Shown: in pieces, positions 15,436 to 25,116 of the stretch | How the letters are laid out: each line of letters begins with the position of its first letter | How positions within the stretch are numbered: the first letter of the stretch is position 1 | NCBI RefSeq assembly: GCF_009689005.1 | Contig: NZ_AP021879.1 | Coordinates: 2,108,001-2,172,000, forward strand | Direction of reading: 5' to 3' | Source: Desulfosarcina ovata subsp. ovata | Lineage (GTDB): Bacteria > Desulfobacterota > Desulfobacteria > Desulfobacterales > Desulfosarcinaceae | DNA: 64,000 nucleotides | Translations under genes and position numbers: made by a program | Notes under the pieces: model-generated | The model's input: the letters and a program-made list of their open reading frames with translations, nothing else | Databases searched by the model: none | What the model was told of the DNA's origin: nothing

Positions 15436-17208
15436 CTACGCCTCATAGCTTTGGAGAATGGCAGCGCTTGCCTCTACACGACTCCCATGTAACTCAAGGT
15501 CAACAATGTCGGTCTGCCGTAGGCTGTTTGCAGCTGGATACTGTATGCCCGTAACCTTGTAAGTTCCGTCCGCCATTCTGATCCTTTCTATATTTGGCTC
15601 TCCCGGCACGACTTTCAGCCAATGGCCCACCGCTCTGGTTAGGTTGCCTGCTTTATTGAGTAAGGGTTTCGTGTTGGTAGCGTTCGGGATACTGTCCCCG
15701 TTAGGAAGCTGCAAACGCACATAACAATTCGACGAAAAAGGCTTCCCTAACGAACCCAGTGGAGGCGCTCTCTTAGCTCCTATATTCATTATCGCGGGTT
15801 GCTCGTGCCAGTGTCCTGCAAGAAGAAAAATCCCGGTAAGTCGGCCATCTTCTTGCCGCAAGAAACGAACGTTAGAGGGTTCCTTGTGCTGCCCAGCAAT
15901 ACTGATTTTCTCCGTCAGTAGGTCGACGCTGACAGCCGTGAGAAACGAGTGCATTTGCCAGTGAGGCAGGGTTTTAAAGTGATCCGAAGGAGATAGCGGA
16001 CCAGGGGTCGAATAATCGTTGTCTACCAAAATCTCGATGATCCCCTCGTCGGGTAGATATCCGACTTCAATCATTAACCAGCAGCCGCCATCAAATATCC
16101 CCGCCTTAATTGTAAAATTAGAAACAAGCGACACTAGCGAACGTGCCTCGTCGATAGCGGGGCCAGCCCCAAGTCTTACCGGTGACCACCAGAACTTGTG
16201 ACAACTTTCCGCAGGAGAGTTTTCGGAGTCACGCAATTCGCCGAGAAAACATAGTTGGGCATATTTTTCCAGTTCAGTACGCTTGAGCCAGGCCGCTACA
16301 GCTCCCCCCGCCATGATTAATCCGCCCCCCACGAAACCGATAATTGCCCCCCACGGTCCGCCGAACAAGGCTCCTCCCGAAACGGACTTGGCGAGAAGCA
16401 GTCCGCCGCCAATCACCGTTAAAGTGGCGCCAAAACCTCGCATGGCAGAACCGATTTTCACGTTCATGTCATTCTCGGCCATGCCTTGATATACATATTC
16501 TTTCTGGCTCGACAGCAACTCGATGGTACCAGCGACCATGCCAGCGAAAGCAGCAGTCCCGCCCAGCGCCCGAACGCTAAGATGCTTGGCTGCCTGGTCG
16601 GCCGTTCGCCCCGAAGCCACCAATACTCTTTCTTTGAAATTTTTCGTCCCTTGAGCCGCGAATTCAAGCAATTGAGAGCTGGGTTGGACGACGTGCTTCA
16701 ATAGTTCCATCGAAACCTGCCACCCCAGCAAACTGTATTGTTTTCGTTCGTTAGATCTGGGTTCTGAAAAGTATTGATGCAATCCCCACGCAAAATTTAC
16801 CACTTCCAAAACACCGGAAGTGGTCACCGCGACTCGAGATGCAAAACGTCGCACATCTTCTGGTACTCTCGCTCGAGCCATATTGAACTTCGCGTCGAGT
16901 TGATCGAAGAACTTTTGGGTCCGAGTTCGCTTTGCATCGTAGTTTTCCAATGCCCTTCTGTTGACTTCGTCGACTCTGCGCTCTTCAGTACGGATATCCT
17001 CTGCACGCCGCGCTATAGCCTTTTCTTCTTCGGCGCGGATGTCTCTATCCCGCTGTTCTCGGGCCCTTTCCTCGTCAACGCGAATGTCCTCGGCCCGCTG
17101 ATCTTGAGCCGCTTTCTCTGCCTCCTCTATGAGTTTCCGGTACGAGCCCAGGTAAAGGTTCTCTGCTCGACGCTGAGCGTCGATATTGATGCCTTCAAGG
17201 GGCTGTCT
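15436..17208 (-). pseudogene. C-terminal part of a frameshifted pore-former-like T6SS effector (module 4)
   Basis: The frame is open from 17208 to the stop at 15436 but contains no ATG, GTG or TTG until a TTG at 16950, 86 codons in. Those 86 codons encode a highly charged coiled coil (AEKAAQDQRAEDIRVDEERA...) that continues straight into the ORF body. The preceding gene (17127-18626) overlaps it in another frame; a one-base slip at the CCCC run at 17199-17202 fuses the two. After the coiled coil come hydrophobic helical hairpins at about 16300-16600 (GGTAAFAGMVAGTIELL; LTVIGGGLLLAKSVSGGALFGG; IGFVGGGLIMAGGAVAAWL), the pattern of colicin-like or VasX-like pore formers, then a soluble domain of about 230 residues. 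The family assignment is by pattern only. Confidence 0.7.
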
Positions 17209-18626
17209 CTACCACTAATCAAATTTCGATGTACTAAACGATAGGAGACACCCCTGGTTTTGATGTCGAGATTCTCCAAATATCGTCTCAGGTAGACTTC
17301 CTCCCGGTCAATATTTTTCTTATAGGCGTCAAGTGGAGGAGTGGCTTTCTTATAGTTTTCGATCGGAGCTGGTTCTCGAGAAACCTCTTTCGCTGGCGGT
17401 GGTGGTGACTTCCCCGCCGCTAGCATGGCAGGCAGCACGCTGGTGAATGCTTTCAGTGTGAGTTTATATGATCTACGCGTTACGGTGAATTTGCTCTTAG
17501 CGTCAACTGTTGACGGCTGCAAGTTGCTCCACTCACCCATGGGCGCTTCTGGAGGTTCCATTGGGAATATGTACTGCCGGACAAGCCTTTCCTCATCGTT
17601 GCACAGGTTCATTGCAAAAACGCGGCCTGGTTCCGTCTCCAGAATGCGGTCAACGACGAGTGCCCAGTGAGCAAGCGCCTCTGCAAGCGGTCCCTCTCCG
17701 GCTTCTTGGGCCGATGCCTCGACGGCACGATGCCAGTAAGAACGCACCCATAAGCGCAAATAGTCGTGCGCCCGCTCTGCACTCTCGCGTAATTCCTTCT
17801 CCCGCTTTTCATACTGCCCGATCCAAACCGCAGGTTCAGCCCCGCCTCGAAACTCACCGCCGAATCTCAACCAGTTATCCGCAATACCTGGTGCGTCACC
17901 TGCGTCAATAACCGCCTTAAGTATCATGGCTATGAAAAGCTTCGCTTGGCGATCGTCATCAACTACCCAATGCTGATAGAGCTCGAGGAAAGGTACAAAA
18001 TAGTCCTGATGCGCGGCAATCGCCCAAGAAAAAGGATCAGGTACACCGACCACATCGCAAGACACTTTGTCGTGTGTTTCGTGGATCCCAGTGGTGCCTG
18101 GGTAACTCACACAAACCGCAGCAATCCTCGCGTGGTCAACAACAATTTTCAATCCTTTTGTCGTGAGGCGAAACGGGCTGATGAAAAAGTAATAGTCGAC
18201 CGGTTCAGCTATCCCTGGGTCCAGAGGAAAGTAAGGAGTCTGGAATTTTTTCGCCTGATGTTTGGGATTGCCGGGGTCGCCATACAACCAATTGCCCTCT
18301 TCGTCGACATAGACCTCTGCAATCGGTTTTGGCTTGCCACTCTTCGATTCGAGCACATATAGCCATTTGTCCTTCGGCTCTTCAAGCTTTCTGTCTCCTG
18401 GAAATGTGAGTTCCTTCACGTGTACGTAAAGCCAGTTGTCCGTCGTGCATTGTCCTTCCTGATGAGCATCAAGGCAAACATCTAAGAAAATGGGATTGAG
18501 CGGTGATTCAGCTATTCTAGCTTGCTTCTGGTACGCCTCCCATACCTCATGAGGCGTCACCTGCCGCGATACCTGTTCCCACGCTGGATCCACAAACGGT
18601 CTGATTGGTTCTTTAGATATGGACAT
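17127..18626 (-). CDS. N-terminal part of a frameshifted pore-former-like T6SS effector (module 4)
   Basis: 499 codons ending in a short out-of-frame tail past the CCCC run at 17199-17202. With a -1 shift there the product continues in 15436-17208 and totals about 1,060 residues, close to VasX-type effectors. The N-terminal half is soluble with beta segments (NWLYVHVKELTFPGD, YVDEEGNWLYGDPGN), then VPDPFSWAIAAHQDYF and a helical region leading to the coiled coil. It starts 13 bp after the LysM gene 18640-19278, the same spacing pattern as in the other modules. Either a real mutation, a programmed slip or a sequencing error in the homopolymer could explain the break. Confidence 0.75.
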   Translation of the reverse strand: MSISKEPIRPFVDPAWEQVSRQVTPHEVWEAYQKQARIAESPLNPIFLDVCLDAHQEGQCTTDNWLYVHVKELTFPGDRKLEEPKDKWLYVLESKSGKPKPIAEVYVDEEGNWLYGDPGNPKHQAKKFQTPYFPLDPGIAEPVDYYFFISPFRLTTKGLKIVVDHARIAAVCVSYPGTTGIHETHDKVSCDVVGVPDPFSWAIAAHQDYFVPFLELYQHWVVDDDRQAKLFIAMILKAVIDAGDAPGIADNWLRFGGEFRGGAEPAVWIGQYEKREKELRESAERAHDYLRLWVRSYWHRAVEASAQEAGEGPLAEALAHWALVVDRILETEPGRVFAMNLCNDEERLVRQYIFPMEPPEAPMGEWSNLQPSTVDAKSKFTVTRRSYKLTLKAFTSVLPAMLAAGKSPPPPAKEVSREPAPIENYKKATPPLDAYKKNIDREEVYLRRYLENLDIKTRGVSYRLVHRNLISGRDSPLKASISTLSVEQRTFTWARTGNS

Positions 18627-18639
18627 AGAAGTTCAACTC

Positions 18640-19278
18640 TCAAGCACCGTGGAGACGTTTTAGTGCACTGACGGTATTTCGGTCTGCTTCTCCGCTGACC
18701 TTAAGGTTGTTCTGTATCTGAAAACTGCAAAGAGCTTTCCGGGTAGTCTCTTCGAATTCCCCCGTTATAGGACAATGGTAGCCAAGATTCCTGAGCCGCT
18801 GCTGTATTCCGCGCAACAACTCCACCGGATCGAGATAACCCAAGCGCAAAATAAACTCTTCGGTATCATTTTCTGGCCCTACACGCATCTGAGCCTGGGA
18901 ATAGCCGGGAGGAATACTTACGTTAACGTGGCCATCGTTGTCCGTCTTGCCCTGGTATTCCTCGATGCCAAGTTTGAGAGTCCAAGGCACGTTCACACGC
19001 GGCTGCCCATGACGCAGAATCCTTAGATGGATCCGGAGCGGTACATTTTTGCGTCGAAACCGGTGTATTGCTTCGGTACTGGCCGTTTCCTGATGGGGTA
19101 CCAAATCTGGGATAAAGACTCGGTCTCCAGAAAATAGGACGTTCGGATTCTTACGGAGGCGCCTCAGCTTGGCGTTCTTGGAATGCTGCCAAATGCGGTC
19201 GATAGTCAGCCCCTTTACGACGGATAGATCCCAAATGCTCTCGCCTACACGGATCCTATGCCAATGCCCAGTAGCCAT
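18640..19278 (-). CDS. LysM / beta-sandwich / peptidoglycan-binding protein, paralogue 4
   Basis: 212 residues. Its LysM part (HRIRVGESIWDLSVVKGLTIDRIW...RKNPNVLFSGDRVFIPDLV) is the most divergent of the five, lacking the CISSIA core. The beta-sandwich (HRFRRKNVPLRIHLRILRHGQP...GKTDNDGHVNVSIPPGYS) and the peptidoglycan-binding end (LGYLDPVELLRGIQQRLRNLGYHCP...FQIQNNLKVSGEAD) are well conserved. No signal peptide. It precedes the broken pore-former-like effector by 13 bp. A 159-bp non-coding gap separates it from the module-3 endopeptidase gene on its upstream side. Confidence 0.87.
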   Translation of the reverse strand: MATGHWHRIRVGESIWDLSVVKGLTIDRIWQHSKNAKLRRLRKNPNVLFSGDRVFIPDLVPHQETASTEAIHRFRRKNVPLRIHLRILRHGQPRVNVPWTLKLGIEEYQGKTDNDGHVNVSIPPGYSQAQMRVGPENDTEEFILRLGYLDPVELLRGIQQRLRNLGYHCPITGEFEETTRKALCSFQIQNNLKVSGEADRNTVSALKRLHGA

Positions 19279-19437
19279 TATTTTTCGTTTCCAAAAAAAG
19301 GTTTACGGCTATGATCAGGCTGTGCAGCTACTCAGCTGCTGCCAATTGCTTTCGGGCGATCGTCAGCAAGTTGGCCGCAACCACCGACGAAAGCACGTAG
19401 CTTCAGAATTTGTTTAGCTTGCCCCCCGTCCTTCCGT

Positions 19438-22065
19438 CTACCCACTCTCCGGTGGTATGCACTGCTGATTCACATCTTCAGGAACCGTGTTTTCGGTAAA
19501 CTCTTCAAACGGATCAGGTTCACAAACACAGGCATCAGCATCATCTTCCGTGTCCGTCGTAGGCAATGCACTTGGTGCTGTCGCCCTTGGAAATAATCCA
19601 AGGTAATAATCCAGAAAAGCGATCGGATTGTAATGCCAAACTAAGGGTGACTCGGGCAATCCGACATCATTGACCTGTGGCCACCACATATAATGCGCCA
19701 AGCGCTCTCTCAGACCGGTTGTGTTGAATCCAAGATCATCTATAGCCGTAACCGCATTATCCAGGTTCAAGCCCCATTCGCTACAAAAACGACACATGGT
19801 TTGCCTTAGCGCTATGCGATCGGGACTACTGTAAAAGGCACGAACCTCGGTGGTAGTGAGAAGCCCGTCTTCTCGGAGGGCATTCTCACCACCAGCCTCG
19901 GGCTGGGACTCTTCCAAGCCATTTGAAGATGTTGTTGCTCCAGACGATACGCTTTCGACCCGATTGATAAGGCTGGGTACATCGATAGTAAGATCGTCGT
20001 CGGTATCGTCATCAATCCGATCCCAGCCGGTGATCAACGGTTCAACCGAAAAAATTTCCCAATGCAATAAATGCCGAAATTCCGTTGTAGGAATGGCTAT
20101 GGTGCGTGCCGTGCCGACTTTCCATATCACCTCTCCGGCTGTTACCCGACAGTCGATGTCTGTGAACACATTAGCTGGAACGTCAGGATTATCGCGTTGC
20201 TGAAGTTGCTCTACAAACTCCTGGCATATGCCTTCAGCCTCCGAAACTCTGGTCAGCTGTGACCGGGTCATGCAAAGGCGTTGGTTCGTGCTGGTAGCAC
20301 GCCGGCTAGGATTAATTATACCATCAACAGGATGGGTATCATAGTATGGGACATGTGCTTCCTGAAAAGCACGGATGGCGTTCTCCAAAGTTGAACTCCA
20401 CTGACCGTCCGCTGGACCTGTATAAGGTTCTGTTTCATTTCTGGTAAGTCTAATAAGGCGCTGCTGCACCCAAAGCAGATCTTCTCTCAGATTCGCTTCT
20501 CCAGGCCCGACGTTACCGCTCAGATGACGATTTCGCTGGGCAGGCGGATCATCCTCCTCATCCGCTTGCAATTGATCATCGTCCTCCGTTTCTACGCGAA
20601 CGCGCCCCAACCATGGAATATCATTTACCAGATGATCTTCAAGAGCCAGGGGGGCAAGATGCATAAAAAGGGTAAATACCACATTAGGCGGGAGGGACTC
20701 ACGCTGAGCCGAGGTGTCCCCATCGCCTGTACGCTCAGAAACCTCTCTCGCATGAGCCTCCAAGCGGCGCCAAGTTCGGCCGCCAATCGTTATAATGCCA
20801 TCAGGCTCAAAACGCTCATTCGGGGAAAGCTCCTCCTGAATGTCCGTCTGAAAATTGACGATAGCCGTAACTAAACCGTCATCCACAGTGTTGCCATCGG
20901 ATAATAAAGCTCCATCAGCTTGATAGTAAGGTTGTCCTGCGGTATTTGTACACTGGTGAAGCAACCGTTTAACCTCAGCTACCTGCTCGGGAGGATTTGT
21001 TGCTGTAGGCAGCCGGCGTCGAGTTCCCACATAACGCCCAACGGATTCCGTTCGACGGCGCTCCCCAGTTGATGTTTGCCCGCGCATACGCGTATAGATG
21101 CCTTGGGGAATATCGTGGCGTATCAAAATAAAATTAGTACTTCCATAAAATTGCACCGCCTGTGCCGGGCTTGGATCTAAACGCACAGCAACAATGGTTC
21201 CCTGGAATGGTGAGCGGATAGGGGTATTTTCATTACCTTCCAAATGGACCCCTCCATGCCATAAGTTATTTGCTCCAAGGGGGAAAAAACCGCTGGGATT
21301 ACTCGATTCCGTGGCGTTGTAGAGATCAGCCACTGTTGAGGCATTTACCTCGTGGCCGGTTTCGTCACTGGCACCCGAAACCACCGGAAAATAAAACTTT
21401 TTGGGTCCCCAATCAGCAAGGCTTTCAAGGTGAAGCAAGGGGTCTTCGCGATAATAGTCCGGCCCTGTATCATCAAGAGTGCGTTCCCGCCCTCTTCCCT
21501 TAGGGTACGTTGAGGTAGAAACCTCAAAATGCAAATGGGGACCACATTCATATGTTGGATCACTCGAAAGGAACATGGTGCCGCCCACCCGGGCGATCAC
21601 CACCCGCTCATCAAGATGATGACCGACTTGGACAAGGTCTTCAATAGAGTCACAATGTGCATACAGATAATAAAATCCGTTATCCCCCTCAATAACAAGA
21701 CACTTTCCATAACCTGCAAAGCCACGGTTCTCCTCAATATTCCGCACGACATTACGAACGGTTCCCCCGTAAACATTGACAATTTCAGAAACCCCCCTTC
21801 TACCTCCGATATCTATGCCCTGGTGATAATGCCAAGTGCCTGTGCTTCTGATTTTACGGGGATATAGAAATGATGCCCGACGACATTGTCCGGTTCCATA
21901 GCCTTGGTTTTGGCAGCGATAGTCGCGGCTCTGATTTCTGAAACGGGCCTCCCATTCTCTTTGGAATTCTTCTCTATGTTGACGGCAAGCCTGCCCTTGG
22001 CATCCTAAGGGCGTAGGAGGCTGTCCTGCTCCAGGACCTTGGACCGGGTTGCGATAAATGGTCAT
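19438..22065 (-). CDS. M23-family peptidoglycan endopeptidase, T6SS effector candidate (module 3)
   Basis: 875 residues, no signal peptide. The first M23/LytM domain (about 65-185) keeps its zinc ligands and catalytic residues: H81 and D85 in HQGIDIG, H137 in YAHCDS, H177 and H179 in GPHLHFE. A second M23-like fold follows (WHGGVHLEGNENTPIRSPFQGTIVAVR ... LFMHLAP ... LLHWEIF) that lacks the first histidine motif and is interrupted by two peptidoglycan-binding-like inserts (EVKRLLHQCTN..., WVQQRLIRLTRNE...). The C-terminus is helical. M23 enzymes cut peptide cross-links in the cell wall. A T6SS role is inferred from position: it shares a module with LysM paralogue 3 and the SUMF1-type lipoprotein 20 bp upstream. 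Confidence 0.85.
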   Translation of the reverse strand: MTIYRNPVQGPGAGQPPTPLGCQGQACRQHREEFQREWEARFRNQSRDYRCQNQGYGTGQCRRASFLYPRKIRSTGTWHYHQGIDIGGRRGVSEIVNVYGGTVRNVVRNIEENRGFAGYGKCLVIEGDNGFYYLYAHCDSIEDLVQVGHHLDERVVIARVGGTMFLSSDPTYECGPHLHFEVSTSTYPKGRGRERTLDDTGPDYYREDPLLHLESLADWGPKKFYFPVVSGASDETGHEVNASTVADLYNATESSNPSGFFPLGANNLWHGGVHLEGNENTPIRSPFQGTIVAVRLDPSPAQAVQFYGSTNFILIRHDIPQGIYTRMRGQTSTGERRRTESVGRYVGTRRRLPTATNPPEQVAEVKRLLHQCTNTAGQPYYQADGALLSDGNTVDDGLVTAIVNFQTDIQEELSPNERFEPDGIITIGGRTWRRLEAHAREVSERTGDGDTSAQRESLPPNVVFTLFMHLAPLALEDHLVNDIPWLGRVRVETEDDDQLQADEEDDPPAQRNRHLSGNVGPGEANLREDLLWVQQRLIRLTRNETEPYTGPADGQWSSTLENAIRAFQEAHVPYYDTHPVDGIINPSRRATSTNQRLCMTRSQLTRVSEAEGICQEFVEQLQQRDNPDVPANVFTDIDCRVTAGEVIWKVGTARTIAIPTTEFRHLLHWEIFSVEPLITGWDRIDDDTDDDLTIDVPSLINRVESVSSGATTSSNGLEESQPEAGGENALREDGLLTTTEVRAFYSSPDRIALRQTMCRFCSEWGLNLDNAVTAIDDLGFNTTGLRERLAHYMWWPQVNDVGLPESPLVWHYNPIAFLDYYLGLFPRATAPSALPTTDTEDDADACVCEPDPFEEFTENTVPEDVNQQCIPPESG

Positions 22066-22084
22066 TGCTTCAAACCCTTGCTCA

Positions 22085-23164
22085 TTATTGAAACGGGGTA
22101 GCGGGATGATCTATCGGAACAGTGCGCACACAACGAAAACCGTTTTCGCCAAAACGCAGATCGGCCGGCTGCCATCCCCGAAATGCTGGATGGACATGCC
22201 AAGCATAGCTTAACCAAGAACCGCCACGGTAGACCCGGTACCTCCCGAATTTCGGCCCTGCAGGATCGGTAATCGGCTCCACCATATATTCCCCGTACCA
22301 ATCGCTGCACCATTCCCAGACATTGCCAAGCATATCGTATAATCCCAAAGAATTAGGCATTTTTGCGGCCACGGGATGTGTGCCACACTTGAACGCTTCA
22401 TATTGCCGACCAAACCAACTGCTGCAGTCGTGGGCACCCTCATAGGAAACACCGCAGTTGCCCCCATACCACGAGCCAGGATCAAGTGAGGGTGCATTGC
22501 GCGGCCCCTGAATGTTATTATCTACTGTTACAGTGTTGTAATCCCCTCCCCGGCAAGCATATTCCCATTCAGCCTCTGTTGGGAGCCTGTAACCTTTGCA
22601 ATCATAAGGCATTGGATATCCCTTACTGGGTTGACAATGGACCTTTCCTTTCGACTCCCAGCAGTCATAACAAAATTCCAGCCCTTCTTCCTGCGACAGG
22701 GCATTGCAATACTCGGCAGCCTCGTCCCAGCTTACTTGATCTACCGGACACCTCGGACCACATTTAACAAAGCGTGCAGGATTGAAACCCATCAATTCTG
22801 CAAACTGCTCCTGAGTCACCTCTGTCGGCTGCATCCAGAATGCATTTGTCAGCCTCACTTGATGTTTTGGATTATCCTGTCTTTCGCCGTCCTCATCCAT
22901 ACTCTGAGACTTCATCCTTGCACCCATCATAAAAGTACTGGGCAATACTAAAATCCATCCGGCAGGTGGTGCCGATGTACTTTTTAGTACTCCTAAATTC
23001 GCAGTGCAGCCCATTTCTGAGGTACCCACCAAACACAGCACTGTCACCATAACCAACCAGCTATGAAAATATACTTTATTTTTTGTACAGCCGCTTTGGG
23101 TGGGTCGAATTTTCGTTGATACAATTTCAAGCACTGAGTAAAATAGATGCATTGCTATTCCCAT
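22085..23164 (-). CDS. SUMF1/FGE-sulfatase-domain lipoprotein (module 3; immunity candidate)
   Basis: 359 residues. An N-terminal hydrophobic segment (WLVMVTVLCLVGTSEMGC) ends in a lipobox-like cysteine, so export and lipidation are likely. The rest is a formylglycine-generating-enzyme fold: PAGWILVLPSTFMMGA, HQVRLTNAFWMQPTEVTQEQF, PVDQVSWDEAAEYCNALS, YRLPTEAEWEYACRGG, GLYDMLGNVWEWCSDWYG, RVYRGGSWL, GFRCVR. In this superfamily only some members are enzymes. Being a predicted periplasm-facing lipoprotein next to a wall-cutting effector makes it an immunity candidate; it lies upstream rather than downstream of the effector, which is less usual. The start is uncertain, since the signal begins more than 30 residues in. 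Confidence 0.82.
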   Translation of the reverse strand: MGIAMHLFYSVLEIVSTKIRPTQSGCTKNKVYFHSWLVMVTVLCLVGTSEMGCTANLGVLKSTSAPPAGWILVLPSTFMMGARMKSQSMDEDGERQDNPKHQVRLTNAFWMQPTEVTQEQFAELMGFNPARFVKCGPRCPVDQVSWDEAAEYCNALSQEEGLEFCYDCWESKGKVHCQPSKGYPMPYDCKGYRLPTEAEWEYACRGGDYNTVTVDNNIQGPRNAPSLDPGSWYGGNCGVSYEGAHDCSSWFGRQYEAFKCGTHPVAAKMPNSLGLYDMLGNVWEWCSDWYGEYMVEPITDPAGPKFGRYRVYRGGSWLSYAWHVHPAFRGWQPADLRFGENGFRCVRTVPIDHPATPFQ

Positions 23165-23286
23165 GCGCTCCAGATTTTATGTCTATCGGTTTGGATTTGA
23201 TTTTAAAATGTCTTATCCACAAGAAATATCTTGATTTCCAATCCCCAAAATATCCAAATCGGTCACATTGCTTCTGAAACAAAGGA

Positions 23287-23913
23287 CTAGCACCCGTGAA
23301 TCGACGATAGCCGTTTAACAGTATCACTATCCAGTTCACGGCTCTCATTCAACCCCTGTGCACGCTGGAATTGTCCTATTACTTCTCGCAAGACAGGCGT
23401 GATGGCATCTACACGTCCTTCGACATAATAATTGAGGTTACGGAGGCGCTCGGCTGCTCCTGATGCTGTATCGGTTGGATCCAATTCTCCCAGCGCCAGC
23501 TGGATAGTCCAGTTACGTTCCACGAAATTTAATGTCGCATTTCGAAATCCGGCAGGTATTCTTTCTTTTAACTCTCCCTCTACGCTAGTCCTGCCGGAAA
23601 TTAGGGTACCTCCCAGCGTTAAATGGTATGGTTCATCAGAAAGAGGGCGTCCCTTTATAGCAATCCTTAATCGTAAAAAAGTAATATTATCATTTAACTG
23701 GAATCGATGTCTCTGATCGGTATTTCCTATAATTGATTTGGTATTACGCTGGGGAACATAGAGCTTGTCTCCGGGAAGAAGGATATTGGGGTTTTTTCTA
23801 AGCTGGCGAAGCTGACTATTATGTGGGTGCTCCCAGATTTTCCGCCAAGGTATTCGATTAAACGCTGCAATCGAACTAATACATTCTCCCTGCCTGATTA
23901 CACAGAAAGGCAT
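23287..23913 (-). CDS. LysM / beta-sandwich / peptidoglycan-binding protein, paralogue 3
   Basis: 208 residues with the shared plan: LysM (VIRQGECISSIAAFNRIPWRKIW...RKNPNILLPGDKLYVPQ), beta-sandwich (HRFQLNDNITFLRLRIAIKG...SGRTSVEGELKERIPAG) and peptidoglycan-binding region (LALGELDPTDTASGAAERLRNLNYYVE...GQFQRAQGLNESRELD). GGAG lies five bases before the ATG. It heads module 3, 122 bp ahead of the SUMF1-type lipoprotein gene. Confidence 0.88.
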   Translation of the reverse strand: MPFCVIRQGECISSIAAFNRIPWRKIWEHPHNSQLRQLRKNPNILLPGDKLYVPQRNTKSIIGNTDQRHRFQLNDNITFLRLRIAIKGRPLSDEPYHLTLGGTLISGRTSVEGELKERIPAGFRNATLNFVERNWTIQLALGELDPTDTASGAAERLRNLNYYVEGRVDAITPVLREVIGQFQRAQGLNESRELDSDTVKRLSSIHGC

Positions 23914-24462
23914 AGCGACTCCACAGACCCTTAAAGTTTGAAGGGAACCTCTCTTACATCGACTTCTTATCCAATCGGGTATGACAATAGCCGTTCTGCT
24001 TTAGGCTATGCTCCAGGCTACGAGTATTCAAGAGGGCACTCAGGTTGAAATTACCTTGTAGACCCTCTCAATTCCATAAGCTTGGATTTGACATCGAAAT
24101 GCATTATATATAATATAAGTAAATTGATTTTATAACGATTGTCACTAATGTTCGTAGTTTCTTTATTCAATACCCAATCTAACTTTGCTTAAGAAAATCT
24201 TCACCATGCACGAAAACGAGAGCCAGAATACATCATCACACCAAAGCTTGGAAGAAAATGGTGATAATATCTTCCCTGCTGATAGTATTAGTAGCGACAC
24301 TCTAAACCCACACGCAGTGGCACGAACTCGAAAAGAAGAGACCTTCTATAATAGTATTGATTTGGTGCCTCCATTTTTCTTTTCATGCTGATTCAATATA
24401 TAACACCATTAGTATACCTATAAAACCGAGTGGAAACAGCACAACGAATAGGATTGAATAGC
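23914..24462. other. AT-rich non-coding gap between modules 2 and 3
   Basis: 549 bp with no gene I would defend. The stretch 24080-24180 is very AT-rich (ATTATATATAATATAAG) and could hold a promoter for module 3 on the minus strand, but no well-spaced -35/-10 pair stands out. I found no PAAR or DUF6931 scar here, unlike the gap before module 2. Confidence 0.4.
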
Positions 24463-25116
24463 TTAAAACGCCTCGTTCAACCAACGGAAAAACGCACAAT
24501 GGCGGCTATCAATATTTTCAGATATAATTTGGTTTTCGTGCTGCCAGCTCTGATAGCTATCGCGAATCGACCGTTTTGCCGCTTCGGTGAGTTTTCCGGT
24601 GCTTATCGCATCGAGCAGGGCCTCAATTCCTTTGCGCCGGATATCCGCATCCACATGGGAACGCACGCGTGGCTGAAGTCGATCCAGTGACTGCGCCCTG
24701 GCGCGCTTTGTGTCGTACACGTTCGGTCCGTCCTCAGCCATCTCAAACACCACTTCCACGGATGGGGTACTCACCGTGTAGGTGACGCGACCGGTGGGCG
24801 CCGGCTGGCTTCCATAGCCGTAGATAGTCAGTTTGGCCGTAGTGCCGGGTGGCCACATGTCGGGCAAAGGTGGGGTGTAGCGCAACATGTCCGCATGCGG
24901 CACAAGGGTAGCGGCCTGATCGCGGGCCAAACGTTCGATCCGGACGGCGTTGATTTCTATTGCCATGTGGGTATCCTCACCTGAAAGGTCATCCGCAATT
25001 GTCGTGCAGCTGGGGACCATAAAAAAAACGAAGACAGCGGCAAAGAGGCTCAATCGCCACCGTTGGGATGCTGACGAAGCATCGATGGCATCCTTAAAAA
25101 GCGCGTTGCGTTTCAT
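24463..25116 (-). CDS. Putative lipoprotein, immunity candidate for the module-2 effector
   Basis: 217 residues from the ATG at 25116, which overlaps the stop of the preceding gene (TAATG), a sign of translational coupling. The N-terminus is basic, then hydrophobic (RWRLSLFAAVFVFFMVPSC), ending in a cysteine in a weak lipobox. The mature part has a beta-rich half (TAKLTIYGYGSQPAPTGRVTYTVSTPSVEVVFEM) and a helical half (RIRRKGIEALL-like, then AAKRSIRDSYQSWQHENQ). I recognise no family. Coupling to a toxin-like gene plus export fits an immunity protein that guards the periplasm. Confidence 0.72.
   Translation of the reverse strand: MKRNALFKDAIDASSASQRWRLSLFAAVFVFFMVPSCTTIADDLSGEDTHMAIEINAVRIERLARDQAATLVPHADMLRYTPPLPDMWPPGTTAKLTIYGYGSQPAPTGRVTYTVSTPSVEVVFEMAEDGPNVYDTKRARAQSLDRLQPRVRSHVDADIRRKGIEALLDAISTGKLTEAAKRSIRDSYQSWQHENQIISENIDSRHCAFFRWLNEAF

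Noticed and set aside
24185..24391. 68-codon plus-strand frame in the gap between modules 2 and 3
   Set aside because: Low-complexity, AT-rich, no ribosome site, opposite to all neighbours; not distinguishable from chance.
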